A program made the position numbers and the translations under genes. A DNA stretch of 64,000 bases from assembly GCA_030428615.1 (NCBI GenBank), contig JAUIDN010000010.1, positions 1 through 64,000 on the forward strand, read 5' to 3'. The notes beneath the pieces were generated by a model. That model did no database searches. It saw only the letters and a program-made list of their open reading frames with translations, and was not told the origin of the DNA. The stretch is from Alphaproteobacteria bacterium. Lineage in GTDB: Bacteria; Pseudomonadota; Alphaproteobacteria; Sphingomonadales; Emcibacteraceae. Position 1 is the first letter of the stretch, and each line of letters begins with the position of its first letter. Below are positions 1 through 8,363 of the stretch, in pieces.

Positions 1-189
1 TAGAGATTGCTTCGACCTTTTGCGGTCTGGTGGACGTATACCACCCGTGGGCGACAAAAGTCCATATATGGATGACGATGGTCTGTCGAAAAATCGGCCA
101 ATCTCCCAAAGACTATCGCCGCGTTGCTATCGATCCCAAAGTTCTTTTTTCTGCTCAGAGCTGTATTTTATTCTCGTTCTATATGCCAT
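1..189 (-). pseudogene. IS30-family transposase, 5' fragment with in-frame amber stop
   Basis: Read on the minus strand, an ATG at 189 with a good Shine-Dalgarno (AGAAGGAG, 8 nt upstream of the ATG) opens a frame starting MAYRTRIKYSSEQKKELWDR. An in-frame TAG follows at 127-129. The frame then continues to the window edge with QRGDSLWEIGRFFDR and TGGIRPPDRKRSK. This is the N-terminal helix-turn-helix region of IS30-family transposases, where the stop position is normally Trp, so a single TGG to TAG change explains it. The rest of the gene lies outside the window, so I cannot say whether the element is otherwise intact. As seen it is a nonsense-mutated copy unless amber is read through. Confidence 0.8.
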
Positions 190-325
190 ATCAATCACTC
201 CTTCTAATTCTATATTAGAATAAAGTGTTGCGTTGACCGATTGAAATGACCGTCGAAAGCAGTCATTAAATTGCAAGCTTTATTAATCTTAACAATTATC
301 CATTTTTTATTTAATTTGCGACTGA
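190..325. other. Non-coding flank of the IS30-like element
   Basis: AT-rich spacer between the transposase start and the Xer remnant. The segment at about 225-246 (GTGTTGCGTTGACCGATTGA and flanks) lies where the terminal inverted repeat of an IS30-type element should be. The matching repeat lies outside the window, so the element boundary cannot be proven. I see no other coding potential here. Confidence 0.3.
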
Positions 326-541
326 GAACACCCCTCAATCCAAACGTTTTACAAATCTTTTGCAGTGCACTCGCCCCGAACCAGCTTTGCGATGCTTTTG
401 CTGACGTCGGGCGGGGACCTTAGGACCATCCAGGAACTTCTGGGTCACGCAGACCTCAGCACCACCCAGCATTATACCGATGTGGATACGGCCTATTTAC
501 TGGATGTTTATAATAATGCCAATCCCTCTGCGAAAAAATGA
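326..541 (+). pseudogene. Xer-type tyrosine recombinase, C-terminal remnant
   Basis: The frame ending at TGA 539-541 encodes [19 protein letters not shown], then [20 protein letters not shown] and a tail ending NPSAKK. This is the catalytic C-terminus of XerC/XerD-type integrases: the H-x-x-R box, the LGH histidine and the nucleophilic Tyr in QHYTDVD are all recognisable. The frame is closed upstream by TGA at 323-325, and similarity fades before about 353, so the N-terminal domain and most of the catalytic domain are absent. The HSPRTSFAM stretch differs from the usual HxLRHSFAT, which fits decay. It is probably a relic of an integrase or of a duplicated xer gene broken near the IS30 copy. 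Confidence 0.75.
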
Positions 542-657
542 ATAAACCTTTTGATCAAAATTAGGTGGTCAAAAGCTTGATGTTTTACTGGAGTTATGAT
601 TAAGGTTTCACAAAATTTTTTAATTTTAGCAATAGTCTAATAAAACAGAGAGGCATC

Positions 658-1173
658 GTGAAAAAAGGAATGTTAATATTTTTCTGCGGAAAAATGGGCG
701 CGGGAAAATCTACTGAGTCAGTTGATATTGCCAAAAAAAAGAATGCTGTGCTGTTATCAGAAGATGAATGGCTTATGTCCCTTTACCCAAAAAAGATTTC
801 ATCCCTGGATAATTATATTGAATATTCTAACCAAATTAAACCTCCGATAAAAAAGCTGGTTCAGTCGATCTTGGTTGCGGGAGCAAATGTAGTCATGGAT
901 TTTCCAGCGAATACCATTTCCCAGAGAGATTGGTTCAGAAGTATTTTTTCAGAGGTAGAGGCATTTCATGAATTGGTATATATTGATCTGCCGGACGAGA
1001 TTTGCTTAACACAGATTGCGAAAAGACGTTCCCAACAACCCGAACGGGCAACAACGGATACCAAGGAAATGTTTGAAAAAGTCTCACAATATTTTGTTGA
1101 ACCCCGACCTGACGAAGGATTTAATATCATTAAAGTTGATCAAAGTTCGTCATACGATGCTAACGCTGAGTAA
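658..1173 (+). CDS. AAA_33-type P-loop ATP-binding protein (kinase-like)
   Basis: A small P-loop protein of 171 residues. The Walker A motif GKMGAGKST is at residues 11-19. A possible Walker B-like stretch (VVMDFPAN) lies near residue 80, and an Arg-rich lid-like segment (AKRRSQQPERAT) near 123. This architecture belongs to the AAA_33/zeta-toxin-like/chloramphenicol-phosphotransferase-like nucleotide kinases, whose substrates vary from nucleosides to antibiotics. The substrate cannot be told from sequence. I chose the GTG start at 658 because AGAGAGG lies 7-8 nt upstream; ATG 670 is the alternative. It sits alone next to mobile-element debris, so recent acquisition is possible. I see no antitoxin gene beside it, which argues against a zeta-type toxin. 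Confidence 0.75.
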   Translation: MKKGMLIFFCGKMGAGKSTESVDIAKKKNAVLLSEDEWLMSLYPKKISSLDNYIEYSNQIKPPIKKLVQSILVAGANVVMDFPANTISQRDWFRSIFSEVEAFHELVYIDLPDEICLTQIAKRRSQQPERATTDTKEMFEKVSQYFVEPRPDEGFNIIKVDQSSSYDANAE

Positions 1174-1259
1174 ATTTCAGGCATCGGCCCTGGAATTTGT
1201 ATAGCGCGCCTTATTGCCAGCCATTATCTTATAGAGAAAGATGGTAAGCGAAAGGCGCT

Positions 1260-2384
1260 TTAAAGCCGATCAACAACCGCTGCCAGCGCATCAAGACAGC
1301 TATAGCCCAGCTTCATGCTACGCTCCGGTGACCATCCGGTTTCGGGATAGGGCGTGTCCACCGTGTCTTTAAAGGGCATTTCAAGCGTCATGGAGACCGC
1401 ATCAAACCGATGGGCGATCTGATTGGTGCTCATGCCCAGGTTTCCTTTGCCGGGGGCGCTTTTGGCGTACCCTTTTTCATTTTGAAAATCCGGGTTTGCC
1501 TTTTCAAGTTCACGACCGAACATATAGGCCGTATCAAGGTTATATTGGTTAAGGTCCGGTATGCCCTCAAAGCAGGCAATGAAGTTATAAGGCAGTGCCT
1601 CATCACCATGAACATCAAGGCAAAAATCAAGCCCCTTTTCATCCATTTTTCCGCGCAGGTAAAATATTTCCGGACTAAGCAGCCGGTCCGGGTCATCCCA
1701 GTCACGGTTAAGGTTCTGCCCCTTGGCGTTACAGCGTAAATGCCCCCGGATACTGCCATCCGGATTAACGTTTGGCATAATATGAAAAACGCATTCATTT
1801 AACAGTTCACGGCTAAGCGCATCATCATTATCAAGCAACCTGCTCAAAAGCCCTTCAACAAGCCATTCCGCCATACTTTCACCGGGGTGCTGGCGGGCAA
1901 TAATCCATATTTTCTTCTTATCCTTATCATCTTCACCAATTGTCAGCAGGTCAAGGTCACGCCCGTCACAGGTTTCACCGATCACTTCAAGTCTGGCCCG
2001 CTCGTGGGTCGCCGCGCTTGAAACCAGTTCCTGATGGCGGTCGTAGCTGTATGGCGCGAAATACGCATAATAAACACTGTCCGTTTCCGGTACGTGCTGG
2101 ATCGTCAGCGTGCCATGCTTATAAACAGTGCTGACCCGAAACCAGTTTTCATGATCATAGGATGCAACCGCCTGATAATCTTCCCAACCCGCCGGATAAG
2201 CGGCACCATCGCAGCCTTCAATGTTAAGGGCGCAAAGTTGCCCCTTCGCACCGGTCAGGCGAAAATGAAACCATTGATAAAAATCCGAATTATTATCCTT
2301 GTTAATGGAAAGTCTTATGTTTGCGGGGACTTTTGCTTCGATTATATTGATATTGCCGCTGTCAAAGTTACTGCTGATTTTCAT
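1260..2384 (-). CDS. M14-family zinc carboxypeptidase (cytosolic carboxypeptidase type)
   Basis: This 374-residue protein has an N-terminal beta-rich domain (about 1-120, typical of the bacterial cytosolic carboxypeptidase group) followed by a peptidase M14 domain. Zinc ligands are visible as H166-x-x-E169 (RQHPGES) and H259 (DVHGDE). The substrate-binding NVNPDG and RCNAKGQNLNRDW segments are present, and E335 in TLEMPF is the expected catalytic Glu. There is no signal peptide, so it should act in the cytoplasm, removing C-terminal residues from peptides. AGAGAG upstream supports the start. It is divergent from two POT peptide importers, so trimming imported peptides is a reasonable inference; the natural substrate is unknown. 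Confidence 0.88.
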   Translation of the reverse strand: MKISSNFDSGNINIIEAKVPANIRLSINKDNNSDFYQWFHFRLTGAKGQLCALNIEGCDGAAYPAGWEDYQAVASYDHENWFRVSTVYKHGTLTIQHVPETDSVYYAYFAPYSYDRHQELVSSAATHERARLEVIGETCDGRDLDLLTIGEDDKDKKKIWIIARQHPGESMAEWLVEGLLSRLLDNDDALSRELLNECVFHIMPNVNPDGSIRGHLRCNAKGQNLNRDWDDPDRLLSPEIFYLRGKMDEKGLDFCLDVHGDEALPYNFIACFEGIPDLNQYNLDTAYMFGRELEKANPDFQNEKGYAKSAPGKGNLGMSTNQIAHRFDAVSMTLEMPFKDTVDTPYPETGWSPERSMKLGYSCLDALAAVVDRL

Positions 2385-2531
2385 TTTGGTCTCTCTTGTT
2401 TATCCTGCCGGCCAATATACAGTGGCCCATCAAAAAAACATATACCAAAAAACACAGGAGTGACATTTCAATTTTCTTCTGGCAAACTGAAAAAAATTAT
2501 TCACAAAATCAGGTGTTTGTAGGGAGAGAGT

Positions 2532-4079
2532 ATGTCAGAATTCACGGATGAAATGTATGCGGGGTCGCAGAAACGCAATTTTATGGGTCACCCCGTCGGA
2601 CTTTCAGTTCTATTCCTCACCGAAATGTGGGAGCGTTTTTCTTACTACGGTATGCGGACAATCCTTATCCTTTATCTGACGAAATACCATCTTTTTGGTG
2701 TCGAAAAAGCGAGCATGATTTACGGCGCCTACGCCGGTCTTGTTTATATGATGCCGATTATCGGCGGCTATATGGCAGACCGGTATCTTGGCAGCCGAAA
2801 GGCTGTGACCTATGGTGCTATCCTGCTGGTGCTTGGTCACGGCCTTATGGCGTTTCACGGGCCAGCCGCTTATATGAGCGGTGACATTGTCGTCCGTGAT
2901 GAGTTTTACATTAATATTTTCTTCCTGGCGCTTGCGCTTATTATTGGCGGCGTTGGCTTCTTAAAAGCCAATATTTCATCGGTAGTTGGTGCCCTTTATG
3001 GTCCGAACGACCCCCGCCGTGACGGTGGTTTTTCAATATTCTATATGGGCATTAACCTTGGATCGTTTGTTTCCATGCTACTCGTTGGTTATGTCGGCGA
3101 AGTGCACGGCTGGAATTACGGCTTCTCAATCGCCGGTATCGGGATGTTGTTTGGCTTGCTTATTTTCCTTTGGGGTCAAAGATTTCTTGGCGGCCGCGCA
3201 GAACCGCCCGCTCCGGAAGTGCTTAAAGAAAAATCCCCCATTGGGTTAAACAAGGAAAATACAATTTACCTGTTCGGTTTGGGTCTTGTCGGGGTTAACT
3301 GGATTATGATGCAATATGACCAAATGGTTATCCAGCTGGTCGGCGTATCCGGTATATTGATGATCGGGCTGGTTCTATTTTATGCCTTTACGAAATGTGA
3401 GAAGGTGGACCGCGATAGATTATTCGTTGCATTGTTCCTTATCGCCGTTCAATCCGTTTTCTGGGCGCTGTTTGAACAACAGGCCGCCAGCCTCACGCTT
3501 CTTGCGGACCAGCAATTTGATCTCAGCTTTTTCGGGATCGGAATATTGGCTTCTCAGGTGCAGATGATGAACGCGTTGTTTATCATCGTTTTCGCACCGG
3601 TTATGGCGTGGCTTTGGGTAGCACTTGCGAGACGAAAATGGGAACCGTCAACACCGGCTAAATTTGGATATTCACTTCTTTTGATCGGTGCAGGATACAT
3701 TGTTTTCGCATGGGGTATGGGGCTGGATGATAGCACATCGAAAAGTTTCATGTGGCTGGTCTTCATTTATTTTATGCTCACTCTGGCGGAGCTTTTCCTA
3801 AGCCCTGTGGGCCTTTCAATGGTCACAAAATTAAGTGTGCCGAAAATTGTCGGCATGATGATGGGCACATGGTTTTTGTTTACCGCTCTTGGGAATAATG
3901 TTGCCGGGTGGATCAGTTCATTAATGGGAAGCAACGAAGAAGGGGTGGCAAGCGGCACCCTTGATATGGCCGCAACAATGGATCTCTATACACTGATCGG
4001 ATTGGGTAGCGCGGGAGTGGGTATATTTATTCTGATCCTTACACCACTGCTGAAAAAAGGAATGCACGGGGTTCACTAA
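2532..4079 (+). CDS. POT/PTR-family proton-dependent oligopeptide transporter (copy 1)
   Basis: A 515-residue polytopic membrane protein of the proton-coupled oligopeptide transporter family (MFS fold), which imports di- and tripeptides with protons across the inner membrane. The family signature E31-M-W-E34-R35-F-S-Y-Y-G is at residues 31-40, and the second PTR2 signature (FYMGINLGSF) is near residue 173. The conserved FEQQAASLTLLADQQF segment sits in the C-terminal half. GGGAGAGAG precedes the ATG. It is followed 15 nt later by a close paralog, and the pair is probably co-transcribed, diverging from an M14 carboxypeptidase. The length is typical of bacterial DtpT/DtpA-like members. Confidence 0.92.
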   Translation: MSEFTDEMYAGSQKRNFMGHPVGLSVLFLTEMWERFSYYGMRTILILYLTKYHLFGVEKASMIYGAYAGLVYMMPIIGGYMADRYLGSRKAVTYGAILLVLGHGLMAFHGPAAYMSGDIVVRDEFYINIFFLALALIIGGVGFLKANISSVVGALYGPNDPRRDGGFSIFYMGINLGSFVSMLLVGYVGEVHGWNYGFSIAGIGMLFGLLIFLWGQRFLGGRAEPPAPEVLKEKSPIGLNKENTIYLFGLGLVGVNWIMMQYDQMVIQLVGVSGILMIGLVLFYAFTKCEKVDRDRLFVALFLIAVQSVFWALFEQQAASLTLLADQQFDLSFFGIGILASQVQMMNALFIIVFAPVMAWLWVALARRKWEPSTPAKFGYSLLLIGAGYIVFAWGMGLDDSTSKSFMWLVFIYFMLTLAELFLSPVGLSMVTKLSVPKIVGMMMGTWFLFTALGNNVAGWISSLMGSNEEGVASGTLDMAATMDLYTLIGLGSAGVGIFILILTPLLKKGMHGVH

Positions 4080-4094
4080 ACGTCAGGGATTAAT

Positions 4095-5642
4095 ATGTCA
4101 GAAACGACAGAAGATTTGTACCAAGGGTCACAAAAAAGAACATTTCTAGGCCATCCGGTCGGAATTTACATTTGTTTTCTTACAGAAATGTGGGAACGCT
4201 TTTCATATTATGGTATGCGGGCGCTGCTTATTCTTTATCTGACCAAATATCATCTTTTCGGCGCAGAACGGGCAAGCCTTATATATGGGGCATTCGTTGG
4301 GCTTGTTTATATGATGCCCATTTTCGGCGGATTTCTGTCCGATCGGTATTTGGGCAGCCGCAAGGCGGTCACATATGGGGCGATCCTTCTTGTGCTTGGT
4401 CATGGTCTGATGGCATTTCACGGTGAAGCGGCATACATCGTCGGCGATACGGTTGTCCGTGATGACGCGTCAATCAATATATTTTTCCTTGCGCTTGCAC
4501 TGATCATTACCGGTGTAGGGTTTTTAAAAGCGAATATTACAACGGTTGTTGGCGCTCTATATGGCCCCAAAGATCCTCGACGTGACAGTGGGTTTACCAT
4601 TTTTTATCTGGGTCTTAATCTCGGTGCTTTCATCTCCATGCTGCTTGTCGGCTATGTTGGGGAGACATACGGCTGGAACTACGGGTTTTCCATCGCCGGG
4701 ATCGGGATGTTCTTCGGCCTTCTGGTTTTTTTATGGGGACAGAAACTACTTGATGGTCATGCCGAGCCGAGAAAACCGGAACGCCTAAAAGAGCATTTTT
4801 TTATGGGAATTAACAAAGAACAAGCCATTTATATTGGCGGCATTGGCCTTGTCCTTGTTAGCTGGATGCTGATGCAATACCAACAGCTTGTCGGCGGATT
4901 ACTGGGTGCATCCGGATTCATTATGATCGCGGCGATACTGGTATATGGATTCCTCAAATGCACAAAAATAGAACGCGAAAGGCTTATGGTTGCATGCTTT
5001 CTGATCGTGTTCCAATCTGTCTTCTATGCATTATTTGAACAACAGGCCGCCAGCCTCACGCTACTGGCGGACCAACAATTCGACAAAACCATTTTCGGGA
5101 TAGAGCTAAAAGCATCACAGGTTCAGACAATGAATACAGCTTTCGTCTGTTTACTCGCACCCATTATGGCGTGGATTTGGATTTGGCTTTCAAAACGTAA
5201 AATTGAGCCATCAACACCCTCAAAATTTGGCCTGGCCATGATTATCATTGGCGCGGGATATATCATTTTTGCATGGGGTATGGGGCTTGATAACAGTACT
5301 TCGAAAAACTTTCTCTGGCTTGTGTTTATTTATTTCTCTCTGTCATGGGCCGAACTTTTCATCATTCCAGTTGGGCTTTCGATGATTACGAAAATGAGCG
5401 CTGCGAGAATTGTTGGTATGATGATGGGGACATGGTTCCTGTTTATGGCCGTTGGAAATTACATGGCCGGCTGGATCAGCTCGCTGTTGGGCGCGGGCGG
5501 CCACGGCGTGTCGGGTGCTCAGCTTGATATGGCGGCAACAATGGATGTTTATACGACAATCGGCATGTTCAGCATGGCAGCTGGCGCATTTATTTTTGTG
5601 ATGACACCTTTGCTTAAAAAAGGAATGCACGGCATAAAATAA
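4095..5642 (+). CDS. POT/PTR-family proton-dependent oligopeptide transporter (copy 2)
   Basis: This is a second 515-residue peptide transporter, clearly a tandem duplicate of the preceding gene: same length, same ExxERFSYYG motif at 31-40, same QQAASLTLLADQQF segment and same LLKKGMHG C-terminus. The central loops differ most (for example after WGQKLLDGH), which fits divergence in substrate range rather than a very recent duplication. The gap to copy 1 is only 15 nt, with AGGGATTA as a weak ribosome site. It converges on the nitroreductase gene with 4 nt between stops. A short CCGTT/AACGG hairpin at 5644-5657 overlaps that junction. Confidence 0.92.
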   Translation: MSETTEDLYQGSQKRTFLGHPVGIYICFLTEMWERFSYYGMRALLILYLTKYHLFGAERASLIYGAFVGLVYMMPIFGGFLSDRYLGSRKAVTYGAILLVLGHGLMAFHGEAAYIVGDTVVRDDASINIFFLALALIITGVGFLKANITTVVGALYGPKDPRRDSGFTIFYLGLNLGAFISMLLVGYVGETYGWNYGFSIAGIGMFFGLLVFLWGQKLLDGHAEPRKPERLKEHFFMGINKEQAIYIGGIGLVLVSWMLMQYQQLVGGLLGASGFIMIAAILVYGFLKCTKIERERLMVACFLIVFQSVFYALFEQQAASLTLLADQQFDKTIFGIELKASQVQTMNTAFVCLLAPIMAWIWIWLSKRKIEPSTPSKFGLAMIIIGAGYIIFAWGMGLDNSTSKNFLWLVFIYFSLSWAELFIIPVGLSMITKMSAARIVGMMMGTWFLFMAVGNYMAGWISSLLGAGGHGVSGAQLDMAATMDVYTTIGMFSMAAGAFIFVMTPLLKKGMHGIK

Positions 5643-5646
5643 TCCG

Positions 5647-6363
5647 TTAAAAAACGGTCATTATTTCCTTAAGCGGTTTTTTCCATTTGGCGTGGGCCGG
5701 TACCGTTGCATTTTCAGCAGGATGTCCTACGACCAGAATCATTTCCGGCTTTTCGCTCGCTGGTCGGTCACAAAGTTCATTAAGGAATTTCATCGGGTTA
5801 GGCGTGTGGGTCAGGGTGCTGAGCCCCGCATGATGAAGGGCTGTGATCAGAAAACCGGTGGCGATCCCCACAGATTCGTTCACATAATAATTTTTAAATT
5901 TACGACCATTCCTGTCCGTGCTCGTTCGCTGTGCAAATATAACAATCAGCCATGGCGCGACCGTCAGATGCGGTTTACTTTCATTCGTGCCGATGGGCTC
6001 AAGCGCATTTAACCATTCATCACTGGCACGCCCCGCATAGAATGTTTTTTCCTCTTCCTCCGCGGCTTCACGAATTTTCTGTTTATGGGCCGGGTCTTCA
6101 ATGACGGCGAAGTGCCACGGTTGGTGATTGGCACCACTCGGCGCAAGACCCGCCGCTTTTATGCAGTTTTCAATAACCTCGCGGGGCACCGCACGGGGTG
6201 AATATTCACGCACTGTATGGCGTGTTTTCATCATTTCGTAAAACTCTTCCGACCTTCTGATCATTTCTTCATCCGACAGCTCCCAACGGTGCGGAATCGG
6301 AAGTTCTACATAATCATTATCCAATGGAATTGATGAGGTATATTTGTTTTCATTTTCTGACAT
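5647..6363 (-). CDS. Nitroreductase-fold flavoprotein, iodotyrosine-deiodinase-like
   Basis: This 238-residue FMN-dependent nitroreductase-fold protein has the flavin-binding RHTVREYSPR (48-57) and APSGANHQPWHF (74-85) motifs. Unlike generic nitroreductases, it carries the active-site lid triad that binds the amino-acid zwitterion in iodotyrosine deiodinase: E105 and Y109 in EEEEKTFY, and K130 in TNESK. The spacing is +4 and +21, which matches human IYD E157/Y161/K182 as I recall it. The C-terminal ATVPxxxxKxxLKEIM also resembles IYD. I therefore infer a reductive dehalogenase or reductase acting on halotyrosines or a similar zwitterionic aromatic, rather than a broad nitroreductase. No signal peptide is seen. 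A GTTGCA/TGCAAC repeat lies upstream at 6426-6439. Confidence 0.85.
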   Translation of the reverse strand: MSENENKYTSSIPLDNDYVELPIPHRWELSDEEMIRRSEEFYEMMKTRHTVREYSPRAVPREVIENCIKAAGLAPSGANHQPWHFAVIEDPAHKQKIREAAEEEEKTFYAGRASDEWLNALEPIGTNESKPHLTVAPWLIVIFAQRTSTDRNGRKFKNYYVNESVGIATGFLITALHHAGLSTLTHTPNPMKFLNELCDRPASEKPEMILVVGHPAENATVPAHAKWKKPLKEIMTVF

Positions 6364-6425
6364 TTGGTGCCTTTTGACTATAATTTATGTGCATTCCTAC
6401 GATGACCACATAATGACAATAATTT

Positions 6426-6439
6426 GTTGCAGATGCAAC
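6426..6439. promoter_or_regulatory. Inverted repeat GTTGCA-GA-TGCAAC
   Basis: A perfect 6-bp inverted repeat with a 2-bp spacer, about 63-76 bp upstream of the nitroreductase start and touching the end of the ABC-F gene. The loop is too small for a terminator hairpin and there is no U tract, so an operator for the nitroreductase gene is the better guess. No regulator is identifiable. Confidence 0.3.
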
Positions 6440-8247
6440 TATTCCATTTCTTCCCGTAAAATTTCCAGCTCAAGCCATTCTTCCTCTTTCTTGGCAAGCT
6501 CGCGGGCTAATTTTTCAAGTTCCATTGTGCATTGGTTAAAAAGTTCCGGGTCCCTTGAATAAAGATCCTGTTCCGCGAGCTTTTCTTCCAGCATTTTTAA
6601 TTTCTGATTTATCTGCTCAATTTCCTTAGGCAGATTTTCCAGTGCATATTGATGTTTGTAACTTAGTTTATTCGCGGTTTTCTTTTCCGGTTTTTTCCGG
6701 GTCGCTTTCTTTTTAGTTGCTTTTGCGCCTATTGCAGGATTCGGGCTATCGGTTCGGTTTTGTCGTTGGCGCAGATAGTCACTGTAACCACCCGGATATT
6801 CACGCACATCAGCGTTTCCTTCCATAACAATGGTAGATGTGACCAACCGGTCGAGAAAATCCCGGTCATGGCTTACAAGAAGAAGCGTGCCATCATATTC
6901 ACTAAGAACATCCTGCAACAGGTCAAGCGTATCCATATCAAGGTCATTGGTTGGTTCGTCAAGTATCAGAAGGTTTGTCGGTTGCGCCAGTGTTTTGGCG
7001 AGGAGCAGGCGGTTCTTTTCCCCCCCGGAAAGGGAGCTGACGGGGCTATGGGCCTGTGATGCGTCAAACAGAAAATCTTTGAGATAGGAAATGATATGTT
7101 TTGGGTGCCCCCGCACCATAATATGATCACTTCCATCACTAAGCGTTTCCCAGACCGTGTCTGTTTCCCGTATCAGGCTTCTGTTCTGGTCAAGAAATGT
7201 TGGAACCAGATTTGTGCCAAGTTTTACGCTACCCTGATCTGGTCTTAGCTCGCCGGTCAGTATTTTTAATAATGTTGTCTTCCCCGCACCATTGGGGCCG
7301 ATAATACCAACACGATCTCCGCGCAGGATTTTTGTCGAAAAATTTTGTAAAATTACCTTGTTTTCATAAGACATGAACACCTTGATGGCTTCTATGACCT
7401 TTTTACCGGATGTTTTCCCGCTATCCGTATCAATCTTTGCGGTTCCTGTCACAGCGATTTGTTCAGCGCGCTTTTCCCGCAGTTCCCAAAGTTTCCTCAT
7501 CCGGCCCATATTGCGTTTTCGTCTTGCGGTAATCCCCTTGTGCGACCAGTCTGTTTCCTTCTCAATCAGCTTGTCCAGTTTTGCGCGCTCCGTTGCTTCC
7601 TGCTCCAGAATATTGCTCGACCATTCATCAAAATGGGAAAAGCCCCGATCAAGCCGTCTTACCTTACCGCGATCGAGCCAGAATGTTGTGTTGGTCAAAT
7701 TGTTCAAAAAAGTACGGTCATGACTAATCAACACCATCGCGCCGCGCCAGTTCCCTAATTTATCCTCAAGCCATTCTATGGTTGCAATATCAAGATGGTT
7801 TGTGGGCTCATCAAGCAGTAAGATATCTGTGTCACTGATAAGTGCCCGGGCAATGGCAGCGCGGCGGCGTTCTCCACCCGACATTTTTGATGGGTTTAAG
7901 TTGCTCTCAAGGCCGATTTCTTCGAGAATAATATCCACCTGAAAATGATCCTCTACAGAACTGTGAACAAGGCCTGATGCCACGTAATCGTGAGCCGTTG
8001 AATAATCTGATAAATCGGGATCCTGTTCAAGATAGGTTATATGGCAGCCCGGCTTGACAAATCGTTCACCGGCATCGGGTTCAATGGCTCCATGAATAAT
8101 TTTCAACAGGGTTGATTTTCCCGCCCCGTTCCTTCCAACAAGGGAAATACGGTCCCTTTCTCCAATGGTGATTTCTGCACCGTTAAAAAGCGGATTTGGG
8201 CCAAAGCGAAGCGCCATATCAGTTATCGTAAGTAAGGGCGGTGCCAT
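6439..8247 (-). CDS. uup: ABC-F family ATPase, Uup type
   Basis: A soluble protein with two ABC ATPase domains and no membrane segments (602 residues from this start). The first cassette has Walker A GRNGAGKST (38-46) and signature SGGERRRAAIARAL; the second has GPNGAGKTT and LSGGEKNRLLLAKTL. The linker between them and a Lys/Glu-rich coiled-coil C-terminal domain (about 515-602) identify the Uup branch of ABC-F proteins, which bind ribosomes or branched DNA and affect transposon excision and translation. I chose ATG 8247 (MAPPLLTITD, the usual family start, with GGAAA upstream); an in-frame ATG at 8289 would add 14 atypical residues. Confidence 0.88.
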   Translation of the reverse strand: MAPPLLTITDMALRFGPNPLFNGAEITIGERDRISLVGRNGAGKSTLLKIIHGAIEPDAGERFVKPGCHITYLEQDPDLSDYSTAHDYVASGLVHSSVEDHFQVDIILEEIGLESNLNPSKMSGGERRRAAIARALISDTDILLLDEPTNHLDIATIEWLEDKLGNWRGAMVLISHDRTFLNNLTNTTFWLDRGKVRRLDRGFSHFDEWSSNILEQEATERAKLDKLIEKETDWSHKGITARRKRNMGRMRKLWELREKRAEQIAVTGTAKIDTDSGKTSGKKVIEAIKVFMSYENKVILQNFSTKILRGDRVGIIGPNGAGKTTLLKILTGELRPDQGSVKLGTNLVPTFLDQNRSLIRETDTVWETLSDGSDHIMVRGHPKHIISYLKDFLFDASQAHSPVSSLSGGEKNRLLLAKTLAQPTNLLILDEPTNDLDMDTLDLLQDVLSEYDGTLLLVSHDRDFLDRLVTSTIVMEGNADVREYPGGYSDYLRQRQNRTDSPNPAIGAKATKKKATRKKPEKKTANKLSYKHQYALENLPKEIEQINQKLKMLEEKLAEQDLYSRDPELFNQCTMELEKLARELAKKEEEWLELEILREEME

Positions 8248-8363
8248 TAAGAAATTTTTCCATATTGTTATGAGACATGCCAATAACACAAATCCGGCAT
8301 GCTGTTAACAAGATGTTTTGAAATATGGTGTGTATATCAGGCTATGGGGCAACACAACGTGAT

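Noticed and set aside
20-223. Two overlapping plus-strand open frames at the left edge
   Set aside because: They lie antisense to the clearly recognisable IS30 transposase start, have no family resemblance and no ribosome site.
548-575. Hairpin CTTTTGA/TCAAAAG after the Xer remnant as a terminator
   Set aside because: The stem is only 7 bp of mostly A/T and no T run follows, so support is too weak to list.
658-1173. Zeta-type toxin of a toxin-antitoxin pair
   Set aside because: The fold is related, but no small antitoxin gene lies immediately up- or downstream, and the zeta-specific motifs are not clear.
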